In this document: piece after piece, positions 28,287 to 39,000 of the stretch
Position numbering within the stretch: the first letter of the stretch is position 1
Layout of the letters: each line of letters begins with the position of its first letter
Assembly (NCBI RefSeq): GCF_024170165.1
Contig: NZ_JALJXP010000010.1
Span: 1 to 64,000, forward strand
DNA length: 64,000 nucleotides
Reading direction: 5' to 3'
From: Pseudomonas nitroreducens
Lineage (GTDB): Bacteria > Pseudomonadota > Gammaproteobacteria > Pseudomonadales > Pseudomonadaceae
Position numbers and translations under genes: made by a program
The notes under the pieces: generated by a model
The model's input: only the letters and a program-made list of their open reading frames with translations
What the model was told of the DNA's origin: nothing
Database searches by the model: none

Positions 28287-29159
28287 ATGGATCTCTCCAG
28301 CCTGGAAATCTTCCGTTGCGTGGCCGAGGAACAGAGCGTCACCCGTGCTGCCGCTCGCCTGCAACGCGTCCAATCGAACGTCACCACGCGCATTCGCCAG
28401 CTCGAGGAAGACCTCGGCGCGGCGCTGTTCCTGCGTGACGGCAAGCGCATGACGCTGACCGACCAGGGCCGCGAATTCCTCCGTTACGCCGAGCAATTGC
28501 TGGCCCTGGCCAGCGAGGCGCGACAGTCGCTGCACCCGAACAGCGCCACCGGCAGCCTGCGCCTGGGCAGCATGGAAGCCGCCGCGGCCAGCCGTCTGCC
28601 GGAAATCCTCGCGCGCTTTCACCGCGCTTATCCCGAAGTGGAGCTGCACGTCAGCACGGGGCATAGCCAGAAGCTGATCAATGAGGTGCTGGAGCGCCGG
28701 CTGGACTGCGCATTGATCTCCCACCCGGACATCCTCCACGCCGGGCCCGGCTTCGAATCGCTGCTGGAGCGCGGCCTTCGCGCCGAGCCGGTATTCCGCG
28801 AAGAACTGCTGCTGGTGCTGCCTGGCAACCATCCGCCGGTGCGCAAGCCCGAGGACGTGCAGATCCGCACCCTGGTCGGCTTTACCCGCGGCTGCACCTA
28901 CCGCCAGTTGGCGGAGAACTGGCTGAAGGGCGAGCCGCTGGCGGTGCAGGAAGTCGGCTCGTACCACGGCATCCTCGCCTGCGTGAACGCAGGCTCCTGC
29001 ATTGGCGTGCTGCCGCGCTCGGTGCTGGAACTGCAGCGGGACAGGCCCGATCTGCAGGTGGTGCCGCTGATGGAAGTGGACACCCTGCTGATCTGGCGCG
29101 ACGGCTACGCCACCGGCGCCTTCCAGCGCTGGCGGGAAACCCTGGAGGCACGCCCATGA
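28287..29159 (+). CDS. LysR-type transcriptional regulator
   Basis: A 290-residue LysR protein. The winged helix-turn-helix is at residues 1-60 ([28 protein letters not shown] as the recognition region) and a periplasmic-binding-like effector domain fills the rest. It is divergent from the nitronate monooxygenase gene (113-base gap) and overlaps the downstream MFS gene by four bases (ATGA). It therefore probably regulates both its own two-gene unit and the monooxygenase. The ligand is unknown. Confidence 0.88.
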   Translation: MDLSSLEIFRCVAEEQSVTRAAARLQRVQSNVTTRIRQLEEDLGAALFLRDGKRMTLTDQGREFLRYAEQLLALASEARQSLHPNSATGSLRLGSMEAAAASRLPEILARFHRAYPEVELHVSTGHSQKLINEVLERRLDCALISHPDILHAGPGFESLLERGLRAEPVFREELLLVLPGNHPPVRKPEDVQIRTLVGFTRGCTYRQLAENWLKGEPLAVQEVGSYHGILACVNAGSCIGVLPRSVLELQRDRPDLQVVPLMEVDTLLIWRDGYATGAFQRWRETLEARP

Positions 29160-30316
29160 GCCACACTCGTCGCCTGCCCGCCGCGCTATCGGCGGCGCTG
29201 ATCCTCGCCGTGGGCATGGGCTTCGGCCGCTTCGCCTTCACTGGGCTCTACCCGCTGATGGTGCGGGACGGCGTGCTCAGCGTCACCGGCGGTTCCCTGG
29301 CGGCCTCGGCCAACTACGCCGGATACCTGCTGGGCGCGCTGCTGCTGGCGCGCAGCCACGAACGGCATGCCGCGCGTATCTGCTTGATGGCGCTGATCGG
29401 CACGCTGGCCACCCTTGCCGCCATGGCGATTCCGGCGCCGGTCTGGTTCGCCATCGGCGTGCGCCTGCTGGCCGGGGTGCTCAGCGCCATGGCCCTGGTC
29501 AGTGCCGCGCAATGGCTGTTGCAGAGCATGGGCGAAAGCCACGGCGCGCCGACGATGTTCGCTGGCGTGGGGATCGGCATTCTGGTCTCGGCGGAACTGA
29601 TCGCTGCCGGCAACGCCTTCGGCCTGGGCAGCGCGGCGATCTGGTGTGTGCTGGCACTGGCCGGGCTGGTGCTGTCGCTGCTGGCTGCGCCTGGGCTGGG
29701 TCGCGCGGCCCCGACCACGCAGCCGCAAGCTGCGAACGGCGCGGGGCCGGCGCCGGAGCTGTCCGCGCCGATCATTCTGCTGGTCTACGGGCTGGCCGGC
29801 TTCGGCTACATCATCACCGCCACCTACCTGCCGTTGCTGATGAAGAGTGGCCTGGGCGCCATCGACCCATTGCAGGTCTGGGCCGCCTTCGGCCTCGGCG
29901 CTGCGCCATCGTGCTTCCTCTGGCACCGCCTGCACCTGAGACTGGGCGGCCGGCGGGCACTGTCGCTGAACCTGCTGGTGCAGGCGGTGGGCGTGATGCT
30001 GCCGGCACTGGGCGACTCCGCCTTCCTTTATCTGGGCAGCGCGGTGCTGGTGGGCGGCAGCTTCATGGGCACCGTGACCATCGCCATGCCGGCAGCTCGC
30101 GCAGTGGCCGCGCAGGTGCGCTTCAACATGCTCGCGGCGATGACTGCGCTGTACGGCGTCGGCCAGATCGTCGGTCCGCTGGCCGCCAGCGCCCTGCGCG
30201 GGCTGACCGGGAGCTTCATCCCGGCCCTGGGAGCGGCGGCCAGCGCGTTGCTGATTGGGGCGCTGTGCTGCCTCCCTCTGCGCCGAACTCGCACCTACAT
30301 TGAAAACTCCGTGTGA
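29156..30316 (+). CDS. YbfB/YjiJ-family MFS transporter
   Basis: A 386-residue polytopic inner-membrane protein with about twelve hydrophobic segments. The N-terminal [16 protein letters not shown] motif is typical of the YbfB/YjiJ branch of the major facilitator superfamily, whose substrates are mostly unknown. Translation is probably coupled to the LysR gene, whose stop codon overlaps its start. The pairing of regulator and transporter suggests efflux of an inducing compound, but this is inference. Confidence 0.86.
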   Translation: MSHTRRLPAALSAALILAVGMGFGRFAFTGLYPLMVRDGVLSVTGGSLAASANYAGYLLGALLLARSHERHAARICLMALIGTLATLAAMAIPAPVWFAIGVRLLAGVLSAMALVSAAQWLLQSMGESHGAPTMFAGVGIGILVSAELIAAGNAFGLGSAAIWCVLALAGLVLSLLAAPGLGRAAPTTQPQAANGAGPAPELSAPIILLVYGLAGFGYIITATYLPLLMKSGLGAIDPLQVWAAFGLGAAPSCFLWHRLHLRLGGRRALSLNLLVQAVGVMLPALGDSAFLYLGSAVLVGGSFMGTVTIAMPAARAVAAQVRFNMLAAMTALYGVGQIVGPLAASALRGLTGSFIPALGAAASALLIGALCCLPLRRTRTYIENSV

Positions 30317-30325
30317 GCACCAGCG

Positions 30326-30478
30326 CCCTCTCCCCCCGCCCTGGCGGCGCGCCCCGCTCCGAAGGGAGAGGGAGCCGTACGGTGCTCGGTGACAAGTCAG
30401 GATCAGCCGGCAAGCTCGGTACTATCTGAATGCTGCGGACAGTCCCCTCTCCCTTCAGGGAGAGGGTTAGGGAGAGGG
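30326..30478. repeat. 152-153-base palindromic repeat, copy 2
   Basis: It has the same order of blocks as copy 1 at 25972-26123: CCCTCTCCC start, GCTCCGAAGGGAGAGGGAGC, a diverged middle that still shares AGTCAGG/CAGCCGGC-type words, then CAGTCCCCTCTCCCTTCAGG and a TTAGGGAGAGGG end. It lies just after the MFS transporter stop codon, between convergent genes. The conserved stems with a variable middle suggest a dispersed, possibly mobile palindromic unit. Confidence 0.75.
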
Positions 30479-30527
30479 CAATCCGGAGCGTTGAAGTCTC
30501 AAGCGCGGGATTGCTTCCTAAAGAGCA

Positions 30528-30968
30528 TCACGCCGGCGGCTGCTGACGGAAAGACACGCCCAATCGATTCCACACGTTGATCGCGCCGATGGCCACGGTG
30601 AGGTCCACCAGTTCGCGTTCGCTGAACTGCTCGCGGGCCTGCTGGAATACCTCCAGCGGCACTTTCGATTCGGACAGCAGCGTCACCGACTCGCACCAGG
30701 CCAGTGCCGCCCGTTCGCGCTCGGTGAAGAAAGGCGACTCGCGCCACACGCTGACGGCAAACAGGCGCCGCTCGGTCTCGCCGTTGCGGCGCGCTTCCAT
30801 CGCATGCATGTCGGCGCAGAAGGCGCAGTTGTTCACCTGCGACACGCGCAGGCGCACCAGTTCCAGCAGCGCTTTCTCGAGGGACAACTCGAAGATCGCG
30901 GCTTCCAGCGCCAGTACCGCCTTCAGCGCTTCCGGCGAGGCGGTGTAGTAATCCAGACGCGGCTCCAT
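30528..30968 (-). CDS. AhpD-like carboxymuconolactone decarboxylase-family protein
   Basis: A 146-residue all-helical protein of the CMD/AhpD family with the redox motif Cys48-x-x-Cys51 and His55 (NCAFCADMH). Such proteins act as alkylhydroperoxidase-like peroxide reductases. The start at 30968 has GGAG upstream; the longer frame from 31070 runs into the divergent gene's promoter region and is not conserved in character. It is divergent from the MocR-type regulator at 31118, its probable controller. Confidence 0.85.
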   Translation of the reverse strand: MEPRLDYYTASPEALKAVLALEAAIFELSLEKALLELVRLRVSQVNNCAFCADMHAMEARRNGETERRLFAVSVWRESPFFTERERAALAWCESVTLLSESKVPLEVFQQAREQFSERELVDLTVAIGAINVWNRLGVSFRQQPPA

Positions 30969-31117
30969 GACGGTACTCCAGGAATTGACCGGGCCATTGT
31001 GCGCCGAGCCGTGCCGGCCACAGGTGACCAATCCACGGAATTTCGACCGCGCAACTTCACCGCGCCCCACGCCGGCGCTACGCTTGCGCCACTGCCCAGA
31101 AGCTGCGGAGTTCGCCC

Positions 31118-32548
31118 TTGGAGCTGCACCTGATCATCCACGGCCAGAAGGATCTCGCCGGGCAACTCTATCGCCAGCTGCGCGAAGCCATCGACTCCGG
31201 CCGTCTCGCCGCCGGTACCCGCCTGCCACCCAGCCGCCTACTGGCCGAACAGCTGGGCATCTCGCGCAAGACCATCTCCGACACCTACGCCCAGCTCACC
31301 TACGAAGGCGTGCTGGTGGGCAAGATCGGCAGCGGCACCTTCGTCAACACCCACCTGCCGCGTCATGACCGGCGCCAGGAAAGCGTGCGCTTCGCCAGCC
31401 AGGAAAACATCGAGCGCTGGGCCAACCTCGACACACGCCTGCGCCACCCCGGCGCAGGCACAGCCAAGGCCGACTTCATCGGCGGCGCCACCACCCAACT
31501 GCAGTTCCCCCAGGAGGAATGGCGCCGCTGCGTGAACCATGCCATGCGCCAGATGACCGGCCTGCGCGGGCACTACAGCGCTCCCGAAGGCATCGCCCCG
31601 TTGCGCGACGGCATCGCCCGGCACATCTCCTATGCCCGTGGAGTGAACTGCCAGCTGGACGACGTGATGGTCTGCAACGGCGCGCAGCAGGCGCTGGACC
31701 TGCTCGCCCGCGTCATGCTCCGCCCCGGTGACAGGGTCGCCATGGAAGACCCCGGCTACACCCCGGCGCGGCTGATCTTCCAGACCCTCGGCGCCGAGGT
31801 GGCCAGCGTGCCGGTGGACGCCGAGGGCATCCGCGTGGACCTGATCCCCGACGGTACGCGAATGATCTACACCACGCCCTCGCACCAGTTCCCGCTGGGC
31901 ATGCCGATGAGCCCGGCACGCCGCGAGGCGCTGCTGGCGCGGGCGCTGGAACTGGGCGCGCTGGTGATCGAGGACGACTACGACAGCGAATTCCGCTACG
32001 AAGGCCGGCCCACCGATGCATTGCAGAGCCTCGACCGCCACGGTGTGGTGGCCTACATCGGCACCTTCTCCAAGGTGCTGCTGCCGGAGTTGCGCCTGGG
32101 TTACCTGATCCCGCCGCCCGGCCTGTTCCCGGCGCTGCAGCGGGCGCGGCAGATTTCCGACTGGCACAGTTCGACGCTGCCGCAGTGGGCGCTGGCCAAG
32201 TTCATCAGCGAGGGCTACCTGCTCAAGCACATCCGCCGCTGTCACGGCATCTATGCCGGGCGCCGCGAGCGCATCCTCGCGCGGCTGGCGGGCGACCTGT
32301 CGCCCTGGCTGGAGGCGGTGCCTTCGGTGGCCGGCTTCCACCTCACCGCCTTGCTGCGCCAGCCGGTCAACGTGGCGCTGCTCTGCGAGCTGGCGCGCAA
32401 GGTCGAGGTCGGCCTCTACGGACTGGCGCCCTTCCACCACCAGGTGCCGGTGCGCGACGGCCTGCTGCTGGGCTTCGGCGCCATCGACACGCTGGACATC
32501 GACCCGGCGCTGGACAAGGTTCGCGACCTGTTGCAGCAGCTGGCCTGA
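31118..32548 (+). CDS. MocR/PdxR-type GntR-aminotransferase regulator
   Basis: A 476-residue fusion of an N-terminal GntR winged helix-turn-helix (residues 10-75, with TRLPPSRLLAEQLGISRKT) and a class I aminotransferase-like domain that should bind pyridoxal phosphate through Lys319 (GTFSKVLLPELRLGY). MocR proteins sense PLP or amino compounds and regulate transcription rather than catalyse transamination. The start is a TTG preceded by GCGGAG at correct spacing. It is divergent from the AhpD-like gene. PdxR and GabR are family members; I cannot tell which ligand this one uses. Confidence 0.87.
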   Translation: MELHLIIHGQKDLAGQLYRQLREAIDSGRLAAGTRLPPSRLLAEQLGISRKTISDTYAQLTYEGVLVGKIGSGTFVNTHLPRHDRRQESVRFASQENIERWANLDTRLRHPGAGTAKADFIGGATTQLQFPQEEWRRCVNHAMRQMTGLRGHYSAPEGIAPLRDGIARHISYARGVNCQLDDVMVCNGAQQALDLLARVMLRPGDRVAMEDPGYTPARLIFQTLGAEVASVPVDAEGIRVDLIPDGTRMIYTTPSHQFPLGMPMSPARREALLARALELGALVIEDDYDSEFRYEGRPTDALQSLDRHGVVAYIGTFSKVLLPELRLGYLIPPPGLFPALQRARQISDWHSSTLPQWALAKFISEGYLLKHIRRCHGIYAGRRERILARLAGDLSPWLEAVPSVAGFHLTALLRQPVNVALLCELARKVEVGLYGLAPFHHQVPVRDGLLLGFGAIDTLDIDPALDKVRDLLQQLA

Positions 32549-32560
32549 GCCTCGTCCCCC

Positions 32561-32667
32561 CTGTAGGAGCGGGCCATGCCCGCGATCCGTGAGCAGGGCT
32601 CACGGTGTCGATGCGTACCGGGATGCGCGGACTACGTCCGCGGTTCGCGGGCATGGCCCGCTCCTAC
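32561..32667. repeat. REPIN-type inverted pair
   Basis: CTGTAGGAGCGGGCCATGCC at the left and GGGCATGGCCCGCTCCTACA at the right form long inverted arms around an 65-base spacer that itself contains small stems (GTGAGCAGGGCTCAC; CGGACTACGTCCGCGG). This is the layout of a REP doublet. It follows the MocR stop codon. The remaining bases to 32883 contain no gene that I can support, only the upstream region of the small monooxygenase gene. Confidence 0.7.
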
Positions 32668-32883
32668 ACGTTTGTCCCCCTGCCAAACCTTACCCCTGGC
32701 GCGCCAGCGCCCCATGGATAGCACCCACCGCAGGATTGGCCCGGCGGTTTTCCCGGGAATTGGCGGTTCAGCCGGGGGCGCTGCGCCCGTAACCTTTCAG
32801 CATCGGTTTTGAAAGCCGGTTCCGGCCTTTACCGGACACTGGTGCCAGCGCCCAATGGCCACTCAGCACAAAGGAGCCTCGCC

Positions 32884-33174
32884 ATGTCCCCGTCCGCCAT
32901 CGCCATCGTTCGCGTCCAGGCATTCCCCGGCCAGGCTGCCGCGCTGGGCGAGCATCTCACTCGATTGGTCACCCAGGTCCGCCAGCAACCCGGCTGTCAG
33001 GGCAGCGAGTTGCAGGAATTGGCCGCCGACCGCTGGCAGGTGCTCACCCGCTGGGCCAGCCAGGCCGAGCTGGAGGCGCACCTGGCCGGCCCGACAGCGC
33101 AACAATGGCTCGCCCAGCTCAGCTGCGGCGACCTGGCGCTGGGGCTGGAGTTCGAAAGCCGCAGCGCCGAGTGA
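32884..33174 (+). CDS. Antibiotic-biosynthesis-monooxygenase (ABM) domain protein
   Basis: A 96-residue single-domain protein with the ferredoxin-like ABM fold pattern (IAIVRVQAFPGQAAALGEHL, GCQGSELQ, WASQAELEAHLA). Relatives are cofactor-free quinol monooxygenases such as YgiN, but many are uncharacterised. The ATG at 32884 has AAGGAG at the right distance, so I prefer it to the longer frame from 32809. It converges on the SDR gene, ending 1 base from its stop. Its function in this cell is unknown. Confidence 0.78.
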   Translation: MSPSAIAIVRVQAFPGQAAALGEHLTRLVTQVRQQPGCQGSELQELAADRWQVLTRWASQAELEAHLAGPTAQQWLAQLSCGDLALGLEFESRSAE

Positions 33175-33175
33175 C

Positions 33176-33964
33176 TCAGAACGCCGTCCGCACCAACCCG
33201 CCGTCCACCCGCAGCGCTGCGCCATTGGTGGCCGAAGACAGCTCCGAACAGACATAGATCACCAGGTTGGCAATCTCTTCCGGTCGCGCGAAACGCTGGA
33301 GCAGCGACCCCGGCCGCGCGGTACGGAAGAACTCCGCCTCGAATTCCTCGAACGGCTGCCCGCCGGAGAGCTTGTCGACGAAGTCGCCCACCCCCTCGGA
33401 GGCGGTCGGCCCCGGCAGCACCGAGTTCACCGTCACCCCGGTGCCCGCGCAGCTTTCCGCCAGCCCGCGGGAGAGGCCGAGCTGAGCGGTCTTGGTGACG
33501 CCGTAGTGGATCATTTCCAGGGGAATCTGGATGGCGCTCTCGCTGCTGATGAACACCACCCGCCCCCAGTTCTTCTGCTTCATGCCCGGCAGGTACGCGC
33601 GCGACAGGCGCACGCCGGACAGCAGGTTGACGTCGAGGAACCGTACCCACTCCTCGTCCGGGATCTCCTCGAAGGGCTTGGGATCGAAGATGCCGAGGTT
33701 GTTCACCAGCACATCCACTGCTGGGTAGCGTTTCACCAGCGCGGCGATTTGCTGTGGATCGGAGAGATCACCGGCGAAACCCTCCACCTTGGCGTCGGCC
33801 TGCCCGTCGCGAATGCGCGCCAGGGCATCGTCCACCGAGGCCTGGCTGCGGCCATTGAGGATCACCCTCGCCCCTTCGCGGGCCAGGCCCTGGGCGATGG
33901 CGAAACCGATGCCCTTGGTGGAGCCGCTGACCAGGGCGAGCTTGTCTGACAGGTGCAGGTTCAT
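33176..33964 (-). CDS. Short-chain dehydrogenase/reductase
   Basis: A 262-residue classical SDR. The cofactor motif SGSTKGIG is at residues 13-20, NNLGI follows in place of NNAG, the catalytic Ser is in ISSES, and YGVTK carries the Tyr-Lys pair. The C-terminal VDGGLVRTAF is typical of FabG-like oxidoreductases. The substrate cannot be deduced. Its promoter region abuts the stop of the MscS gene upstream on the same strand, with about 96 bases between, so it may be read from its own promoter. Confidence 0.86.
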   Translation of the reverse strand: MNLHLSDKLALVSGSTKGIGFAIAQGLAREGARVILNGRSQASVDDALARIRDGQADAKVEGFAGDLSDPQQIAALVKRYPAVDVLVNNLGIFDPKPFEEIPDEEWVRFLDVNLLSGVRLSRAYLPGMKQKNWGRVVFISSESAIQIPLEMIHYGVTKTAQLGLSRGLAESCAGTGVTVNSVLPGPTASEGVGDFVDKLSGGQPFEEFEAEFFRTARPGSLLQRFARPEEIANLVIYVCSELSSATNGAALRVDGGLVRTAF

Positions 33965-34060
33965 GGATGCGTCTCCGGCGATGACACGGTGGTGGGTCCC
34001 GACGCGACGGTGCGGGACCGTGGACCGATGAGCATAGATGAATCGCCGGAACCGGCTGCC

Positions 34061-35701
34061 TCAGTTCCCGGCCGGGTCTTCGGGCTTGGCCGGTGCCGCG
34101 TGCCACTGCTCCCGGGGTACCCACTTGGGTTCCTGCGGGTCGCCCAGATAGTGCGGCGACATGATCTGCACGCCGTACTCGTTGAACACGTCCTGGATGT
34201 TGGCGTGCAGCATGCTCAGCAACTGGGCGCGCGGGCGGGGCTCGCTGGGAATCGCCTGGGCCACCAGGCGGTACTCGGGATAGAAGTCCGACAGCGCGGT
34301 CTGGAACACCTGCGGCACGGGGGTCTGCAGGATGCCATCGGTGCGCCGCGCGGCCTCGATGAGCATCGCCTCCACCTGCCGCCAGGGCGTGTCGTAGCCG
34401 ATGGTGACCACGGTATCCACCACGTAGCCGGGCCCCTGCACGATGCGCGAGTAGTTCTTGGTCACGGAGCCGGTGATCATCGAGTTGGGCAGCGTCAGTA
34501 CTTCGCCCAGGCCGGTGCGGATGGTGGTGTTGAACATGCCGACCTCGGTCACCGTGCCCTCGTGGTCGCCGATGCGCACGAACTCGCCGGCACGCAGGGT
34601 GCGCGAATAGGTGAGGATCAGGCCGGACGCCGCCTGGCCGATGACACTGGATGCGCCGAGGGAGATCATCAGGCCCACCAGCACCGACAGCCCCTTGAAC
34701 GCTTCGGTGCCGGAACCGGGCAGGTACGGGTAGGCCATGACAATGGCGAACAGCCAGATCGCCAGCGAGGTCAGCCGGGTGGTCGGCTGCAGGGTCTCGG
34801 AGGTCAGCCAGCGCAGGTTTCCCGGCCGCGCCAGGCGCTGCAGCAGGCTGCGGCTGAAGCCGCTGAAGGCCCGCGCGATGAGCAGGATGCACAGCGCCAC
34901 GACCAGCCCCGGCAACGCGTCGAGGATACCGTTGACCAGATAATGGGCGAGGTTCAGCAGATGGACGTTGAGGCTCTCGCCCCAGGGCCGCGTGTAGGGG
35001 AACTGCGACAGCACGAAGCTCAGCCACTGGTAGCTCAGCAGCGCCACCAACAGCCAGTAGACCACCCAGATCAGGCGCCCCAGCAGGTAGTAGAGGTACT
35101 GGGTATCGAACACCGGAGTGCGGCCCAGGCGCAGCAGATGGGTGTGGCGCTGCATCAAGCCCGGCAGGATGCCCAGCGACTTGCGCCGCAGGTAGCCGAC
35201 CCCGCGCAGCAGCAGCGCGTAGAGCACGGTGGCCAGCGCGGCGAAGCCGGCGGCCCTGAGCAGGAAGTGCAGGTTGCGCGCCTCGCCGTTCTCGGCCACC
35301 ACCAGACGCAGGTTGGCGGCGGCTTTTTCCGCCGCCTCGCGCACCGAGGTGCCGGGCTGGTCGACGTCCTGCGGCGAGACGATGAAGGCGCGGCTGTAAC
35401 CCAGCAGCACCAGGTAGCTGTTCTGGATCGGGTCGATGCTGACCTTGAGCGAATCACCGCCCTGCAGCGCATCCTCGATGGCCGCATTGGCCCGGCGCGC
35501 GCGCATGGTCGGCGACTCGCCCAGCAGCGTGCCGCGGAAGACCATGACGCTGCGGTTCTCGATCTTCAGCTCGACCGGCAATTCCTCGTTGGCGTGGGCC
35601 GCCGGGTCGGCGGCGGGGTCCACAGCGCCAGCGGCGAAAGACCAGGTCATCAGTAACACCAGCATCAGGCCTCGATAGAGCCCAACGACCGCATTCTTCA
35701 T
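34061..35701 (-). CDS. MscS-family mechanosensitive channel with N-terminal periplasmic extension
   Basis: A 546-residue channel protein. It has a signal peptide (MKNAVVGLYRGLMLVLLMTW, cleaved near AAGA), a periplasmic domain, several membrane segments, and the MscS core: pore helix region LVGLMISLGASSVIGQAASG, beta domain GEFVRIGDHEGTVTEVGMFN, and the TLPNSMI segment. It is larger than E. coli MscS (286 residues), resembling the YbdG/YnaI size class or larger. It probably opens under hypo-osmotic stress. I chose the start at 35701 because it begins a proper signal peptide after GGGGGAAGG; the frame open to 35992 is not supported. Confidence 0.85.
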   Translation of the reverse strand: MKNAVVGLYRGLMLVLLMTWSFAAGAVDPAADPAAHANEELPVELKIENRSVMVFRGTLLGESPTMRARRANAAIEDALQGGDSLKVSIDPIQNSYLVLLGYSRAFIVSPQDVDQPGTSVREAAEKAAANLRLVVAENGEARNLHFLLRAAGFAALATVLYALLLRGVGYLRRKSLGILPGLMQRHTHLLRLGRTPVFDTQYLYYLLGRLIWVVYWLLVALLSYQWLSFVLSQFPYTRPWGESLNVHLLNLAHYLVNGILDALPGLVVALCILLIARAFSGFSRSLLQRLARPGNLRWLTSETLQPTTRLTSLAIWLFAIVMAYPYLPGSGTEAFKGLSVLVGLMISLGASSVIGQAASGLILTYSRTLRAGEFVRIGDHEGTVTEVGMFNTTIRTGLGEVLTLPNSMITGSVTKNYSRIVQGPGYVVDTVVTIGYDTPWRQVEAMLIEAARRTDGILQTPVPQVFQTALSDFYPEYRLVAQAIPSEPRPRAQLLSMLHANIQDVFNEYGVQIMSPHYLGDPQEPKWVPREQWHAAPAKPEDPAGN

Positions 35702-36071
35702 TCCCTTCCCCCAGTGCGCCTGAGCCCTGCAACCACGGTAATTTCGGACTGTTCGCTCAAGCGTAGCCAAAGTCCGACTGGCCGCCGGTCTGTCAGATTT
35801 ATCCCGTGCATTCTGCAATGGGGTTCTCGTTCCTCCCGCACACGAATTTCCTGACACTTCCCCGCGCTTCATTGGAAAGCCGCGCGGGTAAAGGCTTGCA
35901 GCCATCATCCTGTAAGAATTCCGATACTTTCCGACTACACGGCGTATCGCGTTTTGTCGTTTATGTCCCTGTTCTTCTGGCGAAAATTCCAATCCCGACT
36001 AGCGTCAATTCCGTAAGCAGATATGCGTAGGACTGCTTTTCTCTGGGGAAATACCAGCCGGAATTAGGGAA
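35702..36071. other. Divergent control region of MscS and the giant adhesin
   Basis: This 370-base gap between divergent genes is less GC-rich than its surroundings, especially from 35800 to 36070, which fits a regulatory region for the adhesin operon. I could not find a convincing -35/-10 pair, sigma-54 site or operator. AGGG lies only two bases before the adhesin ATG at 36072, so the ribosome site is weak or the true start differs slightly. Confidence 0.5.
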
Positions 36072-39000
36072 ATGCAGGCCAAATATCGCTCGAAGCTCTT
36101 TCAGCCAGTCGCCCACGCCCTCGCGCTCGAACAACGCATCCTGTTCGACGGCGCCGCCGCCGCGGCCGTCGATCAGCAGCACCACGATAGCACCGCCGCC
36201 GAGGCCAAGGACACCGCCAAGCCGGCCACCGCTGTCGAGGCACGCGCCCAGGCAGCGGCGCCCGCACAGGCGGCGCCGCGCAACCTGGTGGTGATCGATG
36301 CCCGACTGGAGAATCGCGACCAGCTCGCCGCCAACCTGCCGGTGGGCACCACCGCGCTGGTGGTGGATGCCGGGCAGGACGCCATCGCGGCCATCAGCAA
36401 CGCGCTGACGCAACTGGGCAAGGTCGACTCGATCCAGATCTTCTCCCACGGCGCCACCGGCCAGTTCACCCTGGGCAACCAGACCTTCACCAGCCAGAGC
36501 GTCGACCAGCTCGGCGAACGCCTGAGCGCCTGGCGCGGCGAGTTGAACGCCGGTGCGGATATCCAGCTGTACGGCTGCGACACGGGCTCGGGCGCCGCCG
36601 GACAGGCGCTGGTCAATGAACTGGCACGCTGGACCGGCGCGGACGTCGGCGCCTCCAGCAACGCCACCGGATCCACCAGCGCCGGCGGCGACTGGAACCT
36701 GGAAGTGCGCGCGGGCGACGTGGACAAGTCCATCGCCCTGAGCGCCGACACCCTGGTGAGCTTCCAGGGCCTGCTGGCCGATGCCAGCCCCACGGTGGCC
36801 CTGGGCAGCGGCGGCTCGACGGTGCGCCTGGGCGATACCTTCACCTTCGACGTCATCTTCAGCAACCCGTCCACCCAGGTCGGCTACGCGCCCTATATCG
36901 ACCTGTTCATGCCGGCCACCGGCCGCGACGGCAATGACGGCGCCACCTTCGTTTCCGCCACCTACCTGGGCCAGGCGGTGAACCAGTACGTACTCACCTT
37001 CGACGTCAACGGCAACGCCACTCACCCGCTGGCCAAGGACGCCAATGGCAATGCCCTGGTGATCAATGCCGCCAGCGTCGGCATGAAGCCCGGCGACCAG
37101 ATGGTCGTGCTGCAACTGCCCTACGCCAGCGTCACCAGCGGTCAGCCGGCCATCGACATCCAGATCACCGCGCAACTGAGCAACCTGGCCGACACCAGCT
37201 ATTCCGACGGTGCGCCCAACCTCACCATCAATGCCCGTGGCGGTTTCGAGTACGGCAATGATTCGCTGAACAACCCGGCACAGGACCCGACCCTGGTGGA
37301 GGCCGCGCTGCACAGCTTCGTGGTCACCCCGACCCTGCTCTCGGTGACCCAGACGGTGAACATGCCCGAGGGCGAGACGGTCACCGGCCCGAACTTCACC
37401 CGCACCGAAACGGTGACTGTGACCCCGGCTACCGGCCAGACCCTGAACAACGTGACCGTTACCCAGACGGTGCCCGACCAGGTCCACGTCAGCTCCATCA
37501 CCCCGGGCGCCGGCGGCACCCTGGCATCGATCACCCTGCACGATGGCACCGTGCTGACCAACCCGACGCTGATCGCCGCGGCGCTGAACAACCCCAACGC
37601 CTTCGTCGCCAGCTACACCATCCACTACGACACCCTGACCGGCCCCAGCACCACCCAGGTCGGTTTCTACGTGCCGGAGATCGACGCGGCCGGGCGGCCG
37701 GTGCTCGACCCTGCCACGGGCAACCCGCGCACCATCACCTTCGGCACCGCCACGGTGAGCGGCGACTGGAACCCGCTGGACCCGCGCGACCGCCCCACCG
37801 ACCCGGACGGTTACCCCTTCACCGTGACCGGCGACGGCGCGGGCATCACCTTCGTCGCCAAATCGATCACCCTGCTCAAGACGGTGAACCTGCAGACCGA
37901 CGTCGGTACCCCCGGCATCACCCCAGGCGATACCCTGCGCTACACCATGGAGGTGGACATCTCCGACTTCTACGCCTTCGGCAAGAACATCCTCGGCCAG
38001 GGCACCTTTACCGTCACCGACCAGCTCAGCGACGGCCAGACCTTCTCCGCCGCCAATGCACCGAGCATCGTCATCCAGCAACACGGCGCATCGCAGGTCA
38101 TCCCGGTGATCTACACCGCCACGGTGAATGCCGACGGCAGCACCACGCTGGTCTTCGACATCGGCGCGTCCATCGCTGCAGCCGTCCAGGGGCCCGGCCT
38201 CTATGCGCTGTTCGGCGACCTCTGGGATGACGATGTGCAGGAAGGCGCCACGCGGATGTCGATCGTCTACGACGCGACCATCGACACCACCTACACCTCC
38301 GACCACCCGCCCCATGACCAGCTCAACGAAGGCGACAGCGTCAGCAACAACGCGGTGGTGGATGCCACCGTGCTGCGCGACGCTGTGAACATCGGCGGCG
38401 AGCAGACCGACGGCTCCGGCACCACCAGCACCATCGACACCTCCAACATCGATATCACCCTGACCCAGGTGAACGGCGGCAATCCGCCGGCCAACGGCGA
38501 GCTGCGTCCCGGCGACGTGGTGACCTTCACCATCACCTACGACCTGCTGGTGGCGGACTACGAGAACTTCAAGCTCACCGCCTACCTGCCGCTGCCGCTG
38601 CTCAACGCGACGGGCATCAACTGGAGCATCGGCAACGGTGTCGGCCAGTGGAGCTTCGGCCCCGGCAACAGCATCCTCGACGTGCCCGACAGCGTGACCA
38701 CCGGGGCGGGCAACTCGATCATCTTCGACTTCGGCAACTATGTGTCCGGCGGCCTCAACGGCGGCACGGTGCAGGTGCGCTTCACCATGGTGGTCGGCGA
38801 CCAGCCCTACGCCGACCAGCGCGAACTCGACGTGCTGGCGCAGTCCAGCCAGACCACCACCATCGACAAGACGCCGCTGATCTCCTCGGATGTCGCGGTC
38901 ATCGAATCGGTTGCCGAACCGGTGCTGGACATCAAGCACGGCGTGGTTTCCACCACCAACGGCACGGTCACCGGCACCACCGGCACCTGGGCCCAGCCGG

